This document shows, one piece after another, positions 40,331 to 49,644 of a stretch of DNA of 64,000 nucleotides. Every line of letters starts with the position of its first letter. Within the stretch, counting starts at the first letter, position 1. The notes under the pieces are model-generated. The model made no database searches, was not told the origin of the DNA, and was given only the letters and a program-made list of their open reading frames with translations. This stretch comes from Entomobacter blattae. GTDB taxonomy: Bacteria > Pseudomonadota > Alphaproteobacteria > Acetobacterales > Acetobacteraceae. The stretch is taken from NCBI RefSeq assembly GCF_014672835.1, contig NZ_CP060244.1:1281001-1345000 (forward strand), in the 5' to 3' direction. Made by a program: the position numbers and the translations under genes.

Positions 40331-40738
40331 TCTGGGTATTTTTTCATGATACTGGGTCTTTATACGGGGTCTTTTTTTATTAGCAGATGCTATTAATGGT
40401 AAAATTTATGAGGTTATAGTTAGGTGTCTATAGTTGGGCGTATTGAAAATGGACATTGAGCAGATCCCATAACCCTTAAGGCAGAATTTGAGCATTCTGG
40501 TCTTTTGGGGGACGTTGGAGCACCATTTATTTAGTCCAACTTTAGGAGAATAGCTAGTCCCGCGCTTTAGTGGGGAGCTGCCCTGGTTTTATGCACAATA
40601 GGGCGGCGGCCATTTTGTAGGGAGAAAGGCCGTAGAGGAGACGTTAAAGAGGAGCAAGTGGCGTGTAAAAGGGGGATATAAAGGAAGTATGGAGGCCCAT
40701 AAGGTATTTTTGTTAAGGTTTTGAAGGAGTTTTTTAAA
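40331..40738. other. Spacer, no gene seen
   Basis: Contains repeats of tatagttaggtg/tatagttgggcg near 40414-40442. AAGGAG at 40724-40729 serves the next gene. Confidence 0.4.
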
Positions 40739-41398
40739 GTGGTATCGCATCGTGCTGTAGTGTTTGATATGGATGGCCTGCTGTTGGATACGGAAAGCCT
40801 GGCCATGGAGGCCTTAGAAAAAACAGGCCTGGCCATGGGCCATGCCACCCCACCTGGTTTTTATCAGGGAATGATTGGGGCCCCTATGGATAGGAACCTG
40901 CAGATGTTGCAGGAGCATTTTGGGGAGGATTTTCCCGCTGAGGCGTTTTTTCGTGCCAGTGATGATTTGTTTGAAGACTATATTGAAAGCGGGCGTCTTA
41001 CTGTAAAACCTGGGGTGTGGGCGTTACTGGATTATCTTGATGAACAGGCCATTCCCTATGGGTTGGCGACCTCTTCTGGGCGCAGTAAGATGGAGCGCCA
41101 TATGCATAAGGTTGGCCTTTTGCCCCGTTTTCGCTATACCATTACCCGTAATGAGGTTACACACGGCAAACCTGGGCCTGAACCGTTTTTAAATGCGGCC
41201 CGTTTAATTGGGGTACCCCCGGCAGAGGCCTTGGCCCTTGAGGATTCCTATAATGGTGTGCGCTCGGCTTTTGCTGCGGGTATGCCGGTTATTATGGTGC
41301 CCGATGTTTTGCAACCGACCGAGGAAATATTCACCAAGGCCCTGGCTGTTTTGCCAAGTCTGAATGAGGTGTTGGAAAAATTTCGGGCAGGTCGGTAA
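40739..41398 (+). CDS. HAD-superfamily phosphatase (beta-phosphoglucomutase-like)
   Basis: A 219-residue cytoplasmic hydrolase or phosphomutase. HAD motif I reads VFDMDGLLLDTE, motif II is in GLATSSGRS, motif III lysine is in THGKPGPEPFL, and motif IV is LEDSYNGVRSA. The helical cap between motifs I and II fits subfamily IA with pseudo-substrates such as sugar phosphates. GTG at 40739 is preferred because AAGGAG lies 9 bases upstream; the frame is also open from a TTG at 40721 that overlaps this site. Confidence 0.88.
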   Translation: MVSHRAVVFDMDGLLLDTESLAMEALEKTGLAMGHATPPGFYQGMIGAPMDRNLQMLQEHFGEDFPAEAFFRASDDLFEDYIESGRLTVKPGVWALLDYLDEQAIPYGLATSSGRSKMERHMHKVGLLPRFRYTITRNEVTHGKPGPEPFLNAARLIGVPPAEALALEDSYNGVRSAFAAGMPVIMVPDVLQPTEEIFTKALAVLPSLNEVLEKFRAGR

Positions 41399-41535
41399 CG
41401 ATGATTTCCCCCTCCCATCAGCAATCCTCAGGGTAAGGGTTGAGATAGGCTAGGGTTGCCCAAGGTAAGGGGTATTAGAGGTGTGGTGGGTTAAAGGGTC
41501 ATGCTGGTTATGCGAAGGAAAAGTGCTCTTTCTCG

Positions 41536-41739
41536 TTAACGGATATGAGAAAACGACTCGGGTAAGGCGCTAACCATTTCTGCCACACTCTCAGCATCTC
41601 TCACATTGAAAACATAGGAGTATATTGAGGCTAAGGGAGCGAGCTGCTCTTCTAAAAGCTTCAACTAATCACCCCTTCTGCCCGTAATGATAACAGACCA
41701 TTCCTCCTGAGCAAAAAGCCGGGCTGCGGATATTGCCAT
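41536..41739 (-). pseudogene. Relic of a YdfG-type short-chain dehydrogenase
   Basis: The minus strand reads ARLFAQEEWSVIITGRRGD, a stop, then LKLLEEQLAPLASIYSYVF and NVRDAESVAEMVSALPESF. That matches the N-terminal Rossmann part of YdfG-like SDRs (pattern ARxFAxEGWxVIxTGRR, then LDVRD, then LPxxF). The beginning (TGASSGIG) and the catalytic YxxxK half are gone. Same strand as nothing nearby; an isolated relic. Confidence 0.75.
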
Positions 41740-43244
41740 TCGGGGCATTGCTAGCTATGTGGGGGAGAAGCTGATATAAAAAGATCTATAAATTATTATG
41801 AATCGGCAACGCGTGCCATGCGGGGGAGAAGCATTTTTTTGGTGGTGCGTTTAACTCGATGATCGGCAAAAAATGATAGCTGTATCTTAAGCCTTCTTTC
41901 CCACACTCCCATATGGGGTTTTGTATGGCAGCAAAGATGCTAAAAGAATATAATACCTTCTCTTGAGGGTTTAGCCATAAGGGCTGCTCGATATTCTTAC
42001 TCGTGGGTTTTATCCCGAAGGTTTTGTGCTGAGAGATTTTATTCCGAAAGATTTTGTTCTGAGAGTTTGACTCTCAGGGGTTTTCCTTCCAGGAATTCTA
42101 CTCCGAGAGGTTTTGTTATAATTTGTGCGTTTCGGTCTGCTGTTTTCTCGGCAACGGTACCCAACAAGCCCCAGAATAGAAAATCTGGAGTGGAAAACCC
42201 AAAGTGGAAGCTCCAGTGGAAGATCTAAAATGGAAGCCAAGAATGGCCTTTATCCCAGTCGAATTCATAAATCCAATAAACACCGAAATGATGAATACCA
42301 TAATAGTAAAGGCGATCGCTATATTACTGATAAGTGCCGAGGATGACGTATTTTTTCTATAGAGATTTTTATAGAGAGATTTCCGTTATCACCACTACGA
42401 GAACTTTATCCATTCTTTGAGATCTGGTTCTAACAATTTTTTGTACCTTCTTTCTTTACGGGTTCCTTTACGGGAAATTCTTTTACAGGAAAAATGTCTA
42501 AACGGTTTTAAGACTTAGGTGTAATTTCGTTATACCCTTTACCCTTACGGGATTACGTTGGTGCTGAATTACCTTGTGGGAAGAGCTCTAAGGGTGGGAG
42601 AATTCTAAAAATGGGGCGGCCTACCTCTTGGATCTTCAATAGACCTATTCTCCCCATCAATACTCGCTCTTAACCCCTTGATTGAGGGATAAAAACAGAT
42701 TGCAACAACGCTTTAGGGGCCTCTGATGGTCCCGTTACCATGGCTCGCTTTTTTCTCGCTTCAAGAATGATTGGGTAGATGGCTTTATAGGCGAGAATAG
42801 TCATAGGTGAGAATAGTCTAGCAGGAAATGTGGGAGAGGGGCCTTTATGCGAGAACCTAGTTTGAGGTGATAAGCCAACGTTCACTTCAACCCCGAGAAG
42901 GAATCATTACGAATGGTTGGGGCACGTACGGGGCGTATGGGGGGAGTAAAGAGAGGAAGCAGGGGAGTATAGCTTTATGGTTGTTTCACAATAGTTGTTT
43001 CACATGGGATCTCTTTTTTTATATAGCCAGCAGAATAAACAGAGCCACAAGTACGAGAGGCATATAAGCGAGCAGAAAGCTGATTTTGGTTAACTATCCA
43101 ATCAGAAATATATTAACCTCGGAAACATATTAATCAGGGTAATAAGAAAAAATCAGGGTGATTAAGAAAAGCCATGCCGATAATCCATATCTATTGCGAT
43201 AGAGCTGAAATAAGGTATGGAGGTCGGTGCTCTCCAGCAAAACG
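41740..43244. other. Spacer with repeats; left flank of the RT region
   Basis: No intact gene. Repeats: atgcgggggagaagc twice near 41757 and 41818; a 15/30-bp field (ttttattccgaaaga type) at about 42005-42115; aagtggaagctcc type at 42185-42235. The stretch 42270-42340 recurs near 45030-45136 (see repeat entries). A helix-coding stretch without start lies on the minus strand near 43020-43090. Confidence 0.5.
42270..42340. repeat. Left flanking repeat of the RT region (segments A then B)
   Basis: Segment A (42270-42299, aatccaataaaca...) matches 45107-45136 at 27 of 30 bases. Segment B (42300-42340, ataatagtaaaggcgatcgc...) matches 45030-45070 at 37 of 41 bases. Both copies are in direct orientation, but the order is A-B on the left and B-A on the right. 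Confidence 0.88.
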
Positions 43245-44867
43245 TTATTCAGGATTATGAGAGGTGAACAGGGCGGTAGAAGGGTGTGTCCGTTTTTTCT
43301 TGGAGGGAAAAGGGTTTTCTCCGCGTTGGGCCCGATGAAGGGCTGCGTAGAATTTTTTTTCAAAATTGCGGCATTGTTTGGAAATTTTTTCGTTCGTATC
43401 GCCAGTGTCGCGAAATATTTTGGCGCTGCGCCAAGCATAAGCTGGAAAATTTCGTGCGTAACAACGGACTTTATGCTTTATCGGCTCTTCTTCCTTTAAG
43501 GAAGGAATTTTAACCATTATTGGAATAAGGGCAAATCGTTTAAGGAGTTTTTTGGTGCTTGGGTTTTTAGGAAGGCCGTTTTTGGGGGGAGGCTTCTTTT
43601 TCAGGTTGCAGGAGTACCGTTGAAAAGCCTTTAAAGCGGGGACAAGCTTACGCCATTGTCGTGCTATGGAGCTACCCCGTATGGTCGTGCCGTCTTCAGC
43701 TAAGATAAACCCCAGATATTGGGCTTGCTTAAAGGGCGAAAAAGGACTCTTATACGGAGGAGTCTGGGTAATGGACTCGCTGATGGTTTTTCCATATTGG
43801 GTGATGTCTGTTTTATGTTCTGCGCATTGCAGCCCTTCTTTAGCCAGGAGGGTAAGGACCGTGTTGCGGATATTATCAATAATGGTGGTGGTAATGTCTT
43901 CCATACTGGCAGAAGGATCATGGGGGCAGATAATCAGGATATCGTCAGAATAGCGCAGATATAAGGCGTTCAGGTGGGTACAATAGGTTTTGAGCTCTTT
44001 ATCAAACTCCATCATATACAGGTTTGAAAAGGCCGCACTAATGGGTGTTCCCTGGGGAATGCCGTGCCTTTCCCTGGAGTTGAGGGGTTTGTTGTCGGGT
44101 TTGGTGGGGTCTCGTGTTCCGGGGTTGGGGTAAATGGGTATCCCTTTTTCTTTTAACTCTTTAATCGTGCCAATAAAATTCTCCCGCCTTGACAGCCGAC
44201 TGACAAAAGGTTCTGTGTTTTTTAAATCCTCTAGCTGTACAAAATGATACTGGCTGGTAAAACGAAACACACTGTACCAGTCTTTCGGAAGCAAGGGAGG
44301 AGAAGCCGAAAGGGTTTGCGGATTTGTTGAAGGGGCAGTCGGCCCCTGCGGAGTAAGCGGGGCAGGGCCATAAGCCTGTAAAAGGGCTTGAAGCCGGTGT
44401 TTGAGTTTTGCATGATTAAGGCTGCCAAAAAAATTCTTAACGTCGAATGTCATAATCATGGCGGGTTTATTTTCTTCTGCAAACCGGCGGGCCTGGGCTG
44501 CAAAATCGTTATTGGCTTTGCCTAGATTACGATAGGCAATAATGTTTTTATCTAGGTCTTCTTTTTTGTAATACTGGGTTAAAGCTTCATTTAACTGGTA
44601 AGCATAATACCCCAGAATGGCACTGTCTTTATGGGAAGGATAGCAGATTTCCCGCTCTTTGGGTCTGGAACGTCTTCGGTGGCGGGTTTTCTGAGTAAAC
44701 TGGATAAGGGGGGAAAATTTATGCTGGGATACCTGAATAGGATCAGCCAGTTTTCTGACTAATTCTTCTAGGGCCTTGGGGCCTATAGGGCGATCAAAAT
44801 GGCGGAAGGTACGGCCCTTAAACCATGCCGATAAGGAGGCTTGCTCTGAGGGGTCGACAGCATCCAT
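43245..44867 (-). CDS. Defence-type reverse transcriptase (DRT2-like)
   Basis: A 540-residue reverse transcriptase not of group II intron type. RT motifs: FDVKNFFGSL (Asp142), the HGIPQGTPISAAFSNLYM block at about 269-285, and YSDD at 306-309. There is no maturase or HNH domain. The N-terminal region (FRHFDRPIG, then DKNIIAYRNLGKANNDF) resembles what I recall of the unknown-group UG2/DRT2 antiphage enzymes; this subgroup call is from memory. About 25 Pro/Thr/Ala-rich residues (170-192) are an insertion. A hairpin-rich leader lies immediately upstream, as expected for DRT2, where a non-coding RNA is the template. Confidence 0.7.
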   Translation of the reverse strand: MDAVDPSEQASLSAWFKGRTFRHFDRPIGPKALEELVRKLADPIQVSQHKFSPLIQFTQKTRHRRRSRPKEREICYPSHKDSAILGYYAYQLNEALTQYYKKEDLDKNIIAYRNLGKANNDFAAQARRFAEENKPAMIMTFDVKNFFGSLNHAKLKHRLQALLQAYGPAPLTPQGPTAPSTNPQTLSASPPLLPKDWYSVFRFTSQYHFVQLEDLKNTEPFVSRLSRRENFIGTIKELKEKGIPIYPNPGTRDPTKPDNKPLNSRERHGIPQGTPISAAFSNLYMMEFDKELKTYCTHLNALYLRYSDDILIICPHDPSASMEDITTTIIDNIRNTVLTLLAKEGLQCAEHKTDITQYGKTISESITQTPPYKSPFSPFKQAQYLGFILAEDGTTIRGSSIARQWRKLVPALKAFQRYSCNLKKKPPPKNGLPKNPSTKKLLKRFALIPIMVKIPSLKEEEPIKHKVRCYARNFPAYAWRSAKIFRDTGDTNEKISKQCRNFEKKFYAALHRAQRGENPFPSKKKRTHPSTALFTSHNPE

Positions 44868-44879
44868 AGCCTTTAATTC

Positions 44880-45010
44880 TCACAGTGAGAGGGACAAAAG
44901 CTTCCCCGCAACCTCATTCCCTCTCACTCTTCCAGATAGTCCCCAAATAAAACTATCTGGTAGATGACCTCTCAAGGAGGCCTGGCTTTCACTTCTCAAA
45001 AGAAGGCTAC
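44880..45010 (-). ncRNA. Candidate structured RNA upstream of the RT gene
   Basis: Four hairpins in 130 bp: gtgagaggga (44885-44894) with tccctctcac (44918-44927); ccagatagt (44932-44940) with actatctgg (44952-44960); cctc/gagg (44968-44980); cttct/agaag (44992-45005). The first two stems are perfect, 10 and 9 bp. Nothing similar occurs before other genes here. It may extend upstream to the flanking repeat at 45030. Its role as RT template or regulator is inference from DRT2 and retron systems. Confidence 0.55.
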
Positions 45011-45029
45011 TCACCCGGGGTAATAGACT

Positions 45030-45136
45030 ATAATAGTAAAGGTGATCGCCATGTTACTGACAAGTGCCGAACCCAATTACGAGTTGACAAGTGCAAGTAT
45101 TGCAACAATCCAATAAACATCCAAATGATGAATACT
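45030..45136. repeat. Right flanking repeat of the RT region (segments B then A)
   Basis: Copies of the left-side segments B (45030-45070) and A (45107-45136), separated by 36 bp. See the left entry for identities. Together they bracket about 2.8 kb containing the RT gene and its leader. Confidence 0.88.
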
Positions 45137-45518
45137 AAACTAGTATACTCTTTCTATAGGAAAAAAATCAATATTTTTATTTCTTTAAAGATGGAACAAA
45201 CCTTCTACCCAAGACAACCATCTTTTCAAGAGAGACCGTGCATTTTTCAATATTTTACAAGCGTATTTCAGAAAAAAGGCTCAGTAGATTTCCCAATTTT
45301 GAGGTTTCTCAGTTTTGCTAGACATCCGCCAAACATCCTTTCTAGAAATAGGCTCACGGTTGGTAACGGCTGCGGCAATAGTGGTGGGGTTCTTTTGCTG
45401 CAGGGGAGTAAAATTATGTACCCAGTCCGCCTGAAGTAAAGCATGATCAGTTGTCGTGGCCAGTAAAGGCGTACTAAGCCGGTGTAAGCCTGCAAGAACG
45501 CAGGAAGAAATGTGAATA
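45137..45518. other. Spacer between RT leader and gcd terminator
   Basis: The minus strand at about 45290-45500 is open and protein-like (stretch ADWVHNFTPLQQKNPTTIAA) without a good start or a family I can name; possibly another relic. Confidence 0.35.
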
Positions 45519-45555
45519 AACAAAACAGCTCCCCAAAAAGGAGAGCTGTTTTGTT
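45519..45555 (-). terminator. Intrinsic terminator of gcd
   Basis: Perfect 12-bp stem aacaaaacagct/agctgttttgtt around a 13-base loop, 27 bp past the gcd stop. The T-rich arm serves the minus strand. Confidence 0.88.
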
Positions 45556-45581
45556 AGTTTAGTTCTGATGAGAAGGACGTA

Positions 45582-47996
45582 TTAAGGCTTTGCAGCTTCT
45601 TTTTGGTCCTCATCAGGGAGGGCATAGGCAACCACATAGTCACCAATTTTGGTTCCAAATGAACCGTGTCCGCCATCCGCAGTCAGGATATATTGTCTAC
45701 CCTCATGTGAATAGGACATAGGGGTTGATTGCCCACCTGCTGGAAGGCGATCTTCCCAGAGAACCTTTCCTGTGGTGACATCATAGGCACGGATATAGTA
45801 ATCCATAGTAGAAGTCAGGAAAGCTACGCCACCGGCTGTAACAAGCGGGCCACCCAGGCTTGGCACCCCAAGCTTGAAGGGGATAGGCAGTGGGGCTACG
45901 TCACGGATGGTGCCGTTCCGATGCATCCACATAATCTTATGGGTTTTCAAATCAATCCCAGCCATATAGCCCCAAGCGGGTTTTTTACAGGGAATTCCCA
46001 AAGGTGAAAGGAAAGCATTAAGAGTAACAGCATAAGGTGTGCCATACATGGGCTGTAAGCCATTTTCCATACCAGCCCCTTTTGCATCTTTGGGGGGTTC
46101 AGAGGGGTTACCAGGCCCACGGGGAATCAAGCGAGAGACGAACGGTATGGCGATAGGGTTGGCAATAGCAATTTGTCTTACAGGGTCAATAGCAATGCCG
46201 CCCCATTCAAACATGCCCAGGTTGCCTGGGAATACCAGGGTTCCCTGTTCTGAAGGAGGTGTGAAGGTGCCTTCATAACGCAGCCGATGGAACATGATGC
46301 GGCAAACCATCTGATCAAACATGCTGGCTCCCCACATATCAGCACCTGTGAGTTTTTTCTCTGGGCGGAAGGTCAGCTCAGAGAAAGGCTGTGTTGGTGA
46401 GGAGAAGTCCCCTTTAGCAGCGCCTTGAGGAACAGGGCGTTCCGGGCTTGGTACAATAGGCTGGCCACTTCTACGATCCAGCACAAAAATGTTACCGGTT
46501 TTGGCGGGAACATAGATAGCGGGAATGATCCCGTTCTCAGTTTTAATGTCAGCCAAGCTTGGCTGAGAGGGAAGGTCCATATCCCAAAGGTCATGATGAA
46601 CCGTTTGGTAAGACCATGCCAATTTTCCCGTATCAATATGCAGGGCCACTAGGGAGCTTGCATAGCGTTCGGAGTTTTTATCACGGTTTCCACCCCAGAT
46701 ATCAGGAGTTTGTACACCCATGGGGATGTAGACCAGGCCAAGATTTTCATCAACTGATGAGGTAATCCAGGAGTTAGGAGAGTTAGGAGAGTAGTTGTGG
46801 GTGGCAGAAGGCATCTGATTAGGGTCAGGGTTGCCAGAGTCAAACACCCAGAGCAATTTGCCGTTATAGATATCATACCCACGGATAACCCCAGAAGGCT
46901 CATGGGAAGAGTAGTTATCAGTAACAGCAGAGGATACGATCAGCACTTTATCTGTGACAACAGGCGGAGATGTTGGGATCAACTCTCCCAGTGTTTTGAC
47001 AGGCATATATTCGTAGAGGTTAAGCTCTCCATCTTTACCGAAGCCTGTGCATTTAGCTCCTGTATCGGCATCAAGGGCGATCATGCGGCCGTCATTAACG
47101 GGCACGAAGATGCGCTTTGTGCATTCCTGTGGGGCCTTGGTGCCTGTAACATCTACGGCATCGGCTTTGGTTTCATGGTAGGAAACCCCGCGGCAGGTGA
47201 GATGCTGGAAGGTAGGGTTATCATTAACCTTGGGGTCGAACTTCCATTTAACCTTTCCTGTGCCAGGGTCAAGGGCATAAACCCATTGGTGTTGGGTACA
47301 GAAATAGAGCGTGTTGTTAACCTTTAGGGGGGTAACCTCGAAGGTGGTCTCGCCTGGGTCATTGGGGCCGGGCAGATCTCCGGTGCGGAAGGTCCAGGCA
47401 ACTTTCAGCTTATGGGCGTTGTCTGGGGTGATCTGGGTAAGGGGGGAGAATCGGTCTCCAAAGCCCGTGCGGCCATAAGCGATCCAGTCTCCATCGGCGA
47501 TGGTTTTAGCATCTTGCTGGGGCTGGGCATCGGCAGCCACAGGGGGCAATTGCCCGGCGACATCTTGTGGGTCTTCGAACAGGGCGATGGCCAGAACAAT
47601 GGCATATAAGAAGAGTGAGCCGAATGTGATGGCAGCACCGGGCTTTCTTCCACGTCCGAAATGTTTTATAACGAAAGGCAGGATGAGCCAAACCCCAAAA
47701 AAGGCCAGGATATCAAGCCGTGGGGCTAGTGCCCAGAAATCGAGCCCTGTTTCATAGACGGCCCATATCAGTGTGCCGATTAAAACGGCGCTATAAAGGA
47801 AATAGGCATAGGCATTTTGCCGGAAAAGCAAAAAGGCTGTTACCAGCAATGCAAGGCCAGTAATAAGGTAATAGGCAGTTCCATTTAAGGAAACAAGATA
47901 ACCCCCTCCGATAATCAGAAGGGCGGCTATGAGTGCGCATGCAATGGCCGTTAGTGTGACCAGTAAGCTGCGCGGCGGAGGTGTGTTTATATTCAT
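45582..47996 (-). CDS. gcd: Membrane-bound PQQ-dependent glucose dehydrogenase
   Basis: Oxidises glucose to gluconolactone in the periplasm and passes electrons to ubiquinone. The 804-residue length, five N-terminal membrane helices (about 10-140) and large quinoprotein beta-propeller fit the family. Propeller signatures: DWIAYGRTGFGDRFSPLTQI at its start, CRGVSYHE, HHDLWDMDLPSQP and the C-terminal GHGSFGTKIGDYVVAYAL. A quinate or related polyol dehydrogenase of the same family is the alternative. This enzyme with the gluconokinase and mannitol dehydrogenase marks the oxidative sugar metabolism of acetic acid bacteria. Confidence 0.93.
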   Translation of the reverse strand: MNINTPPPRSLLVTLTAIACALIAALLIIGGGYLVSLNGTAYYLITGLALLVTAFLLFRQNAYAYFLYSAVLIGTLIWAVYETGLDFWALAPRLDILAFFGVWLILPFVIKHFGRGRKPGAAITFGSLFLYAIVLAIALFEDPQDVAGQLPPVAADAQPQQDAKTIADGDWIAYGRTGFGDRFSPLTQITPDNAHKLKVAWTFRTGDLPGPNDPGETTFEVTPLKVNNTLYFCTQHQWVYALDPGTGKVKWKFDPKVNDNPTFQHLTCRGVSYHETKADAVDVTGTKAPQECTKRIFVPVNDGRMIALDADTGAKCTGFGKDGELNLYEYMPVKTLGELIPTSPPVVTDKVLIVSSAVTDNYSSHEPSGVIRGYDIYNGKLLWVFDSGNPDPNQMPSATHNYSPNSPNSWITSSVDENLGLVYIPMGVQTPDIWGGNRDKNSERYASSLVALHIDTGKLAWSYQTVHHDLWDMDLPSQPSLADIKTENGIIPAIYVPAKTGNIFVLDRRSGQPIVPSPERPVPQGAAKGDFSSPTQPFSELTFRPEKKLTGADMWGASMFDQMVCRIMFHRLRYEGTFTPPSEQGTLVFPGNLGMFEWGGIAIDPVRQIAIANPIAIPFVSRLIPRGPGNPSEPPKDAKGAGMENGLQPMYGTPYAVTLNAFLSPLGIPCKKPAWGYMAGIDLKTHKIMWMHRNGTIRDVAPLPIPFKLGVPSLGGPLVTAGGVAFLTSTMDYYIRAYDVTTGKVLWEDRLPAGGQSTPMSYSHEGRQYILTADGGHGSFGTKIGDYVVAYALPDEDQKEAAKP

Positions 47997-48597
47997 ATAT
48001 CCATCTACATCTTGTACTTGGTGTTGTTTACAGAGAGCTGATAGAAAAATGTGCAGACCGCATGCAACATTTTATTTGTGCGCCATTATAGGATAAGAAA
48101 CGAGATAACATTAAGTAAAAACTCGGCAATTTTTATTTTTATTAGGGTAATGATGCTTCTTTACAATAGATAAAGTGCGAATAGAAAAGATATTTCCTCC
48201 TTATTGAGAACAGCTTGGCAGATAAAAAAGGCCCGCAAGTGTGTTCAGAGCCCATTTTGGACGCGTTCTGGATGCATTTTGGGCATGTTCTGGGTGTGTT
48301 TTGGCAGTAAGGGCTATGAAGGTTAGGTCAGGGAAATATTCTTCTTGCAGAAGTTTTATAAGTTGCGTTATACAGCCTAAACGTTGTTATTAAAGCAGCG
48401 TTTAAAAGACTAGCCCACCTGGGTTTGCGCCTTTTCCTTTATAGGGGCTGGCCCACAAAGGGGGTTCGCCGGCTATGGTTTTGCCTCTGGGCCTGGAATG
48501 GGCATGCCCATGTAATGCTGATAGCGGTTTCTGGTAAAGAGTTTTCCAGGATGGATCTACACCAAACGTAGAGTTGATTTGAGTGAATGGAGAGAAA
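47997..48597. other. Divergent spacer between gcd and rpmI
   Basis: Should contain both promoters and the rpmI leader. A diverged repeat (ttttggacgcgttctggatgca type) lies at about 48255-48305, and a 14-bp palindrome atgggcatgcccat near 48498-48511. No infC gene precedes rpmI here, unlike the common infC-rpmI-rplT order. Confidence 0.5.
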
Positions 48598-48804
48598 ATG
48601 CCCAAGATGAAAACAAAGTCTTCTGTTAAGAAGCGTTTTAAAATTACAGCCACTGGTAAGGTGTTGGCTGGCCCAGGGAATAAGCGCCATGGCCTTATTA
48701 ACCGCTCCCAGAAAATGAAACGTTCGAACCGTGGCACTCAGGTGTTGACCGAACAGGATGGCAAAACTGTTAAGCAGTGGGCCCCCTACGGTCTTTCAAG
48801 ATAG
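48598..48804 (+). CDS. rpmI: 50S ribosomal protein L35
   Basis: A 68-residue basic ribosomal protein with the family start [21 protein letters not shown] and the [10 protein letters not shown] segment. GGAGA lies just upstream. The frame also opens at 48583, but the internal ATG gives the family N-terminus. Followed after about 120 bp by rplT. Confidence 0.97.
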   Translation: MPKMKTKSSVKKRFKITATGKVLAGPGNKRHGLINRSQKMKRSNRGTQVLTEQDGKTVKQWAPYGLSR

Positions 48805-48923
48805 AGATTCTTAAAGAGGGTTTTGCTCTCATTATCAGGGTTGCTTCTTGAGATATTCGTGGCTGGCATCGGCCGGCCAGAAGGTTTTTGAAGTTTTTGG
48901 GACTAGTGTAAGGATTTAAGTTC

Positions 48924-49280
48924 ATGGCAAGAGTAAAACGCGGTGTTACCGCTCATGCCCGTCATAAAAAGGTGCTGAAACAAAGCAAGGGCTTTGTTGG
49001 GCGCTCTTCAACCAATTATCGTATGGCGATTGAACGGCTGGAAAAGTCGTTACAATATGCCTATCGGGATCGTCGCAACAAAAAGCGCGATTTTCGCTCC
49101 TTGTGGATTCAACGTATCAACGCTGCAGTGCGTGAACATGGGTTGACTTATAGCCGTTTCATCAATGGCCTGGACAAGGCCGGCATTGTGATCGACCGGA
49201 AAATGCTGGCCAGTATCGCCTATGATGATGCCGCAGGGTTTGCCGAAATTGTTAAACAGGCCCAGGCTGCATTAGGTTAA
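48924..49280 (+). CDS. rplT: 50S ribosomal protein L20
   Basis: A 118-residue ribosomal protein, complete and typical: [19 protein letters not shown] start, [24 protein letters not shown] centre, SRFINGL and [10 protein letters not shown] end. It binds 23S rRNA early in 50S assembly. AAGGA precedes the ATG. Confidence 0.97.
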   Translation: MARVKRGVTAHARHKKVLKQSKGFVGRSSTNYRMAIERLEKSLQYAYRDRRNKKRDFRSLWIQRINAAVREHGLTYSRFINGLDKAGIVIDRKMLASIAYDDAAGFAEIVKQAQAALG

Positions 49281-49319
49281 CTTTTGCGCAATCTTGTTTT
49301 TTAAGGCTTGTTTAAAGGG

Positions 49320-49344
49320 CGGGCTGTGCTTAGGGCACAGCCCG
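49320..49344 (+). terminator. Hairpin after rplT
   Basis: Perfect 10-bp GC-rich stem cgggctgtgc/gcacagcccg with a 5-base loop, 39 bp past rplT. No T run follows, so termination may be partial or factor-assisted. Confidence 0.65.
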
Positions 49345-49380
49345 ATTCTGTGTATTCTGGTCAATGATATTCTCGCTTAA

Positions 49381-49644
49381 AAATATTTTCCCCCAAGGGA
49401 GATGCTCCGAGAGATGTTCCGAGGAATGCCTCATTGGATGCTCCAGGGGATTATCCCAGAGGATTATCCCTGAGGATTCCTGGGGGGAAATCCCTCGGGG
49501 GGATACTAGGGGATACTAGGGGATACCCTTGTGGAAAAAAGGGATAGGGCCATGAAAAGAGTGGGGCCAGTGTTTGAGTATATCAATGTTGAGTATATCA
49601 GTGTTGGGCATATCAGCGTTGGGTATAAAGGTTAGGAATGAAGA
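49381..49644. repeat. Repeat-filled spacer before pheS
   Basis: Several fields: gagatgctccga/gagatgttccga at 49400-49425, ggattatccc and ggatactagg repeats at 49448-49530, and a 15-bp array (gagtatatcaatgtt) with three units and a partial at 49576-49630. No gene. Confidence 0.75.
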
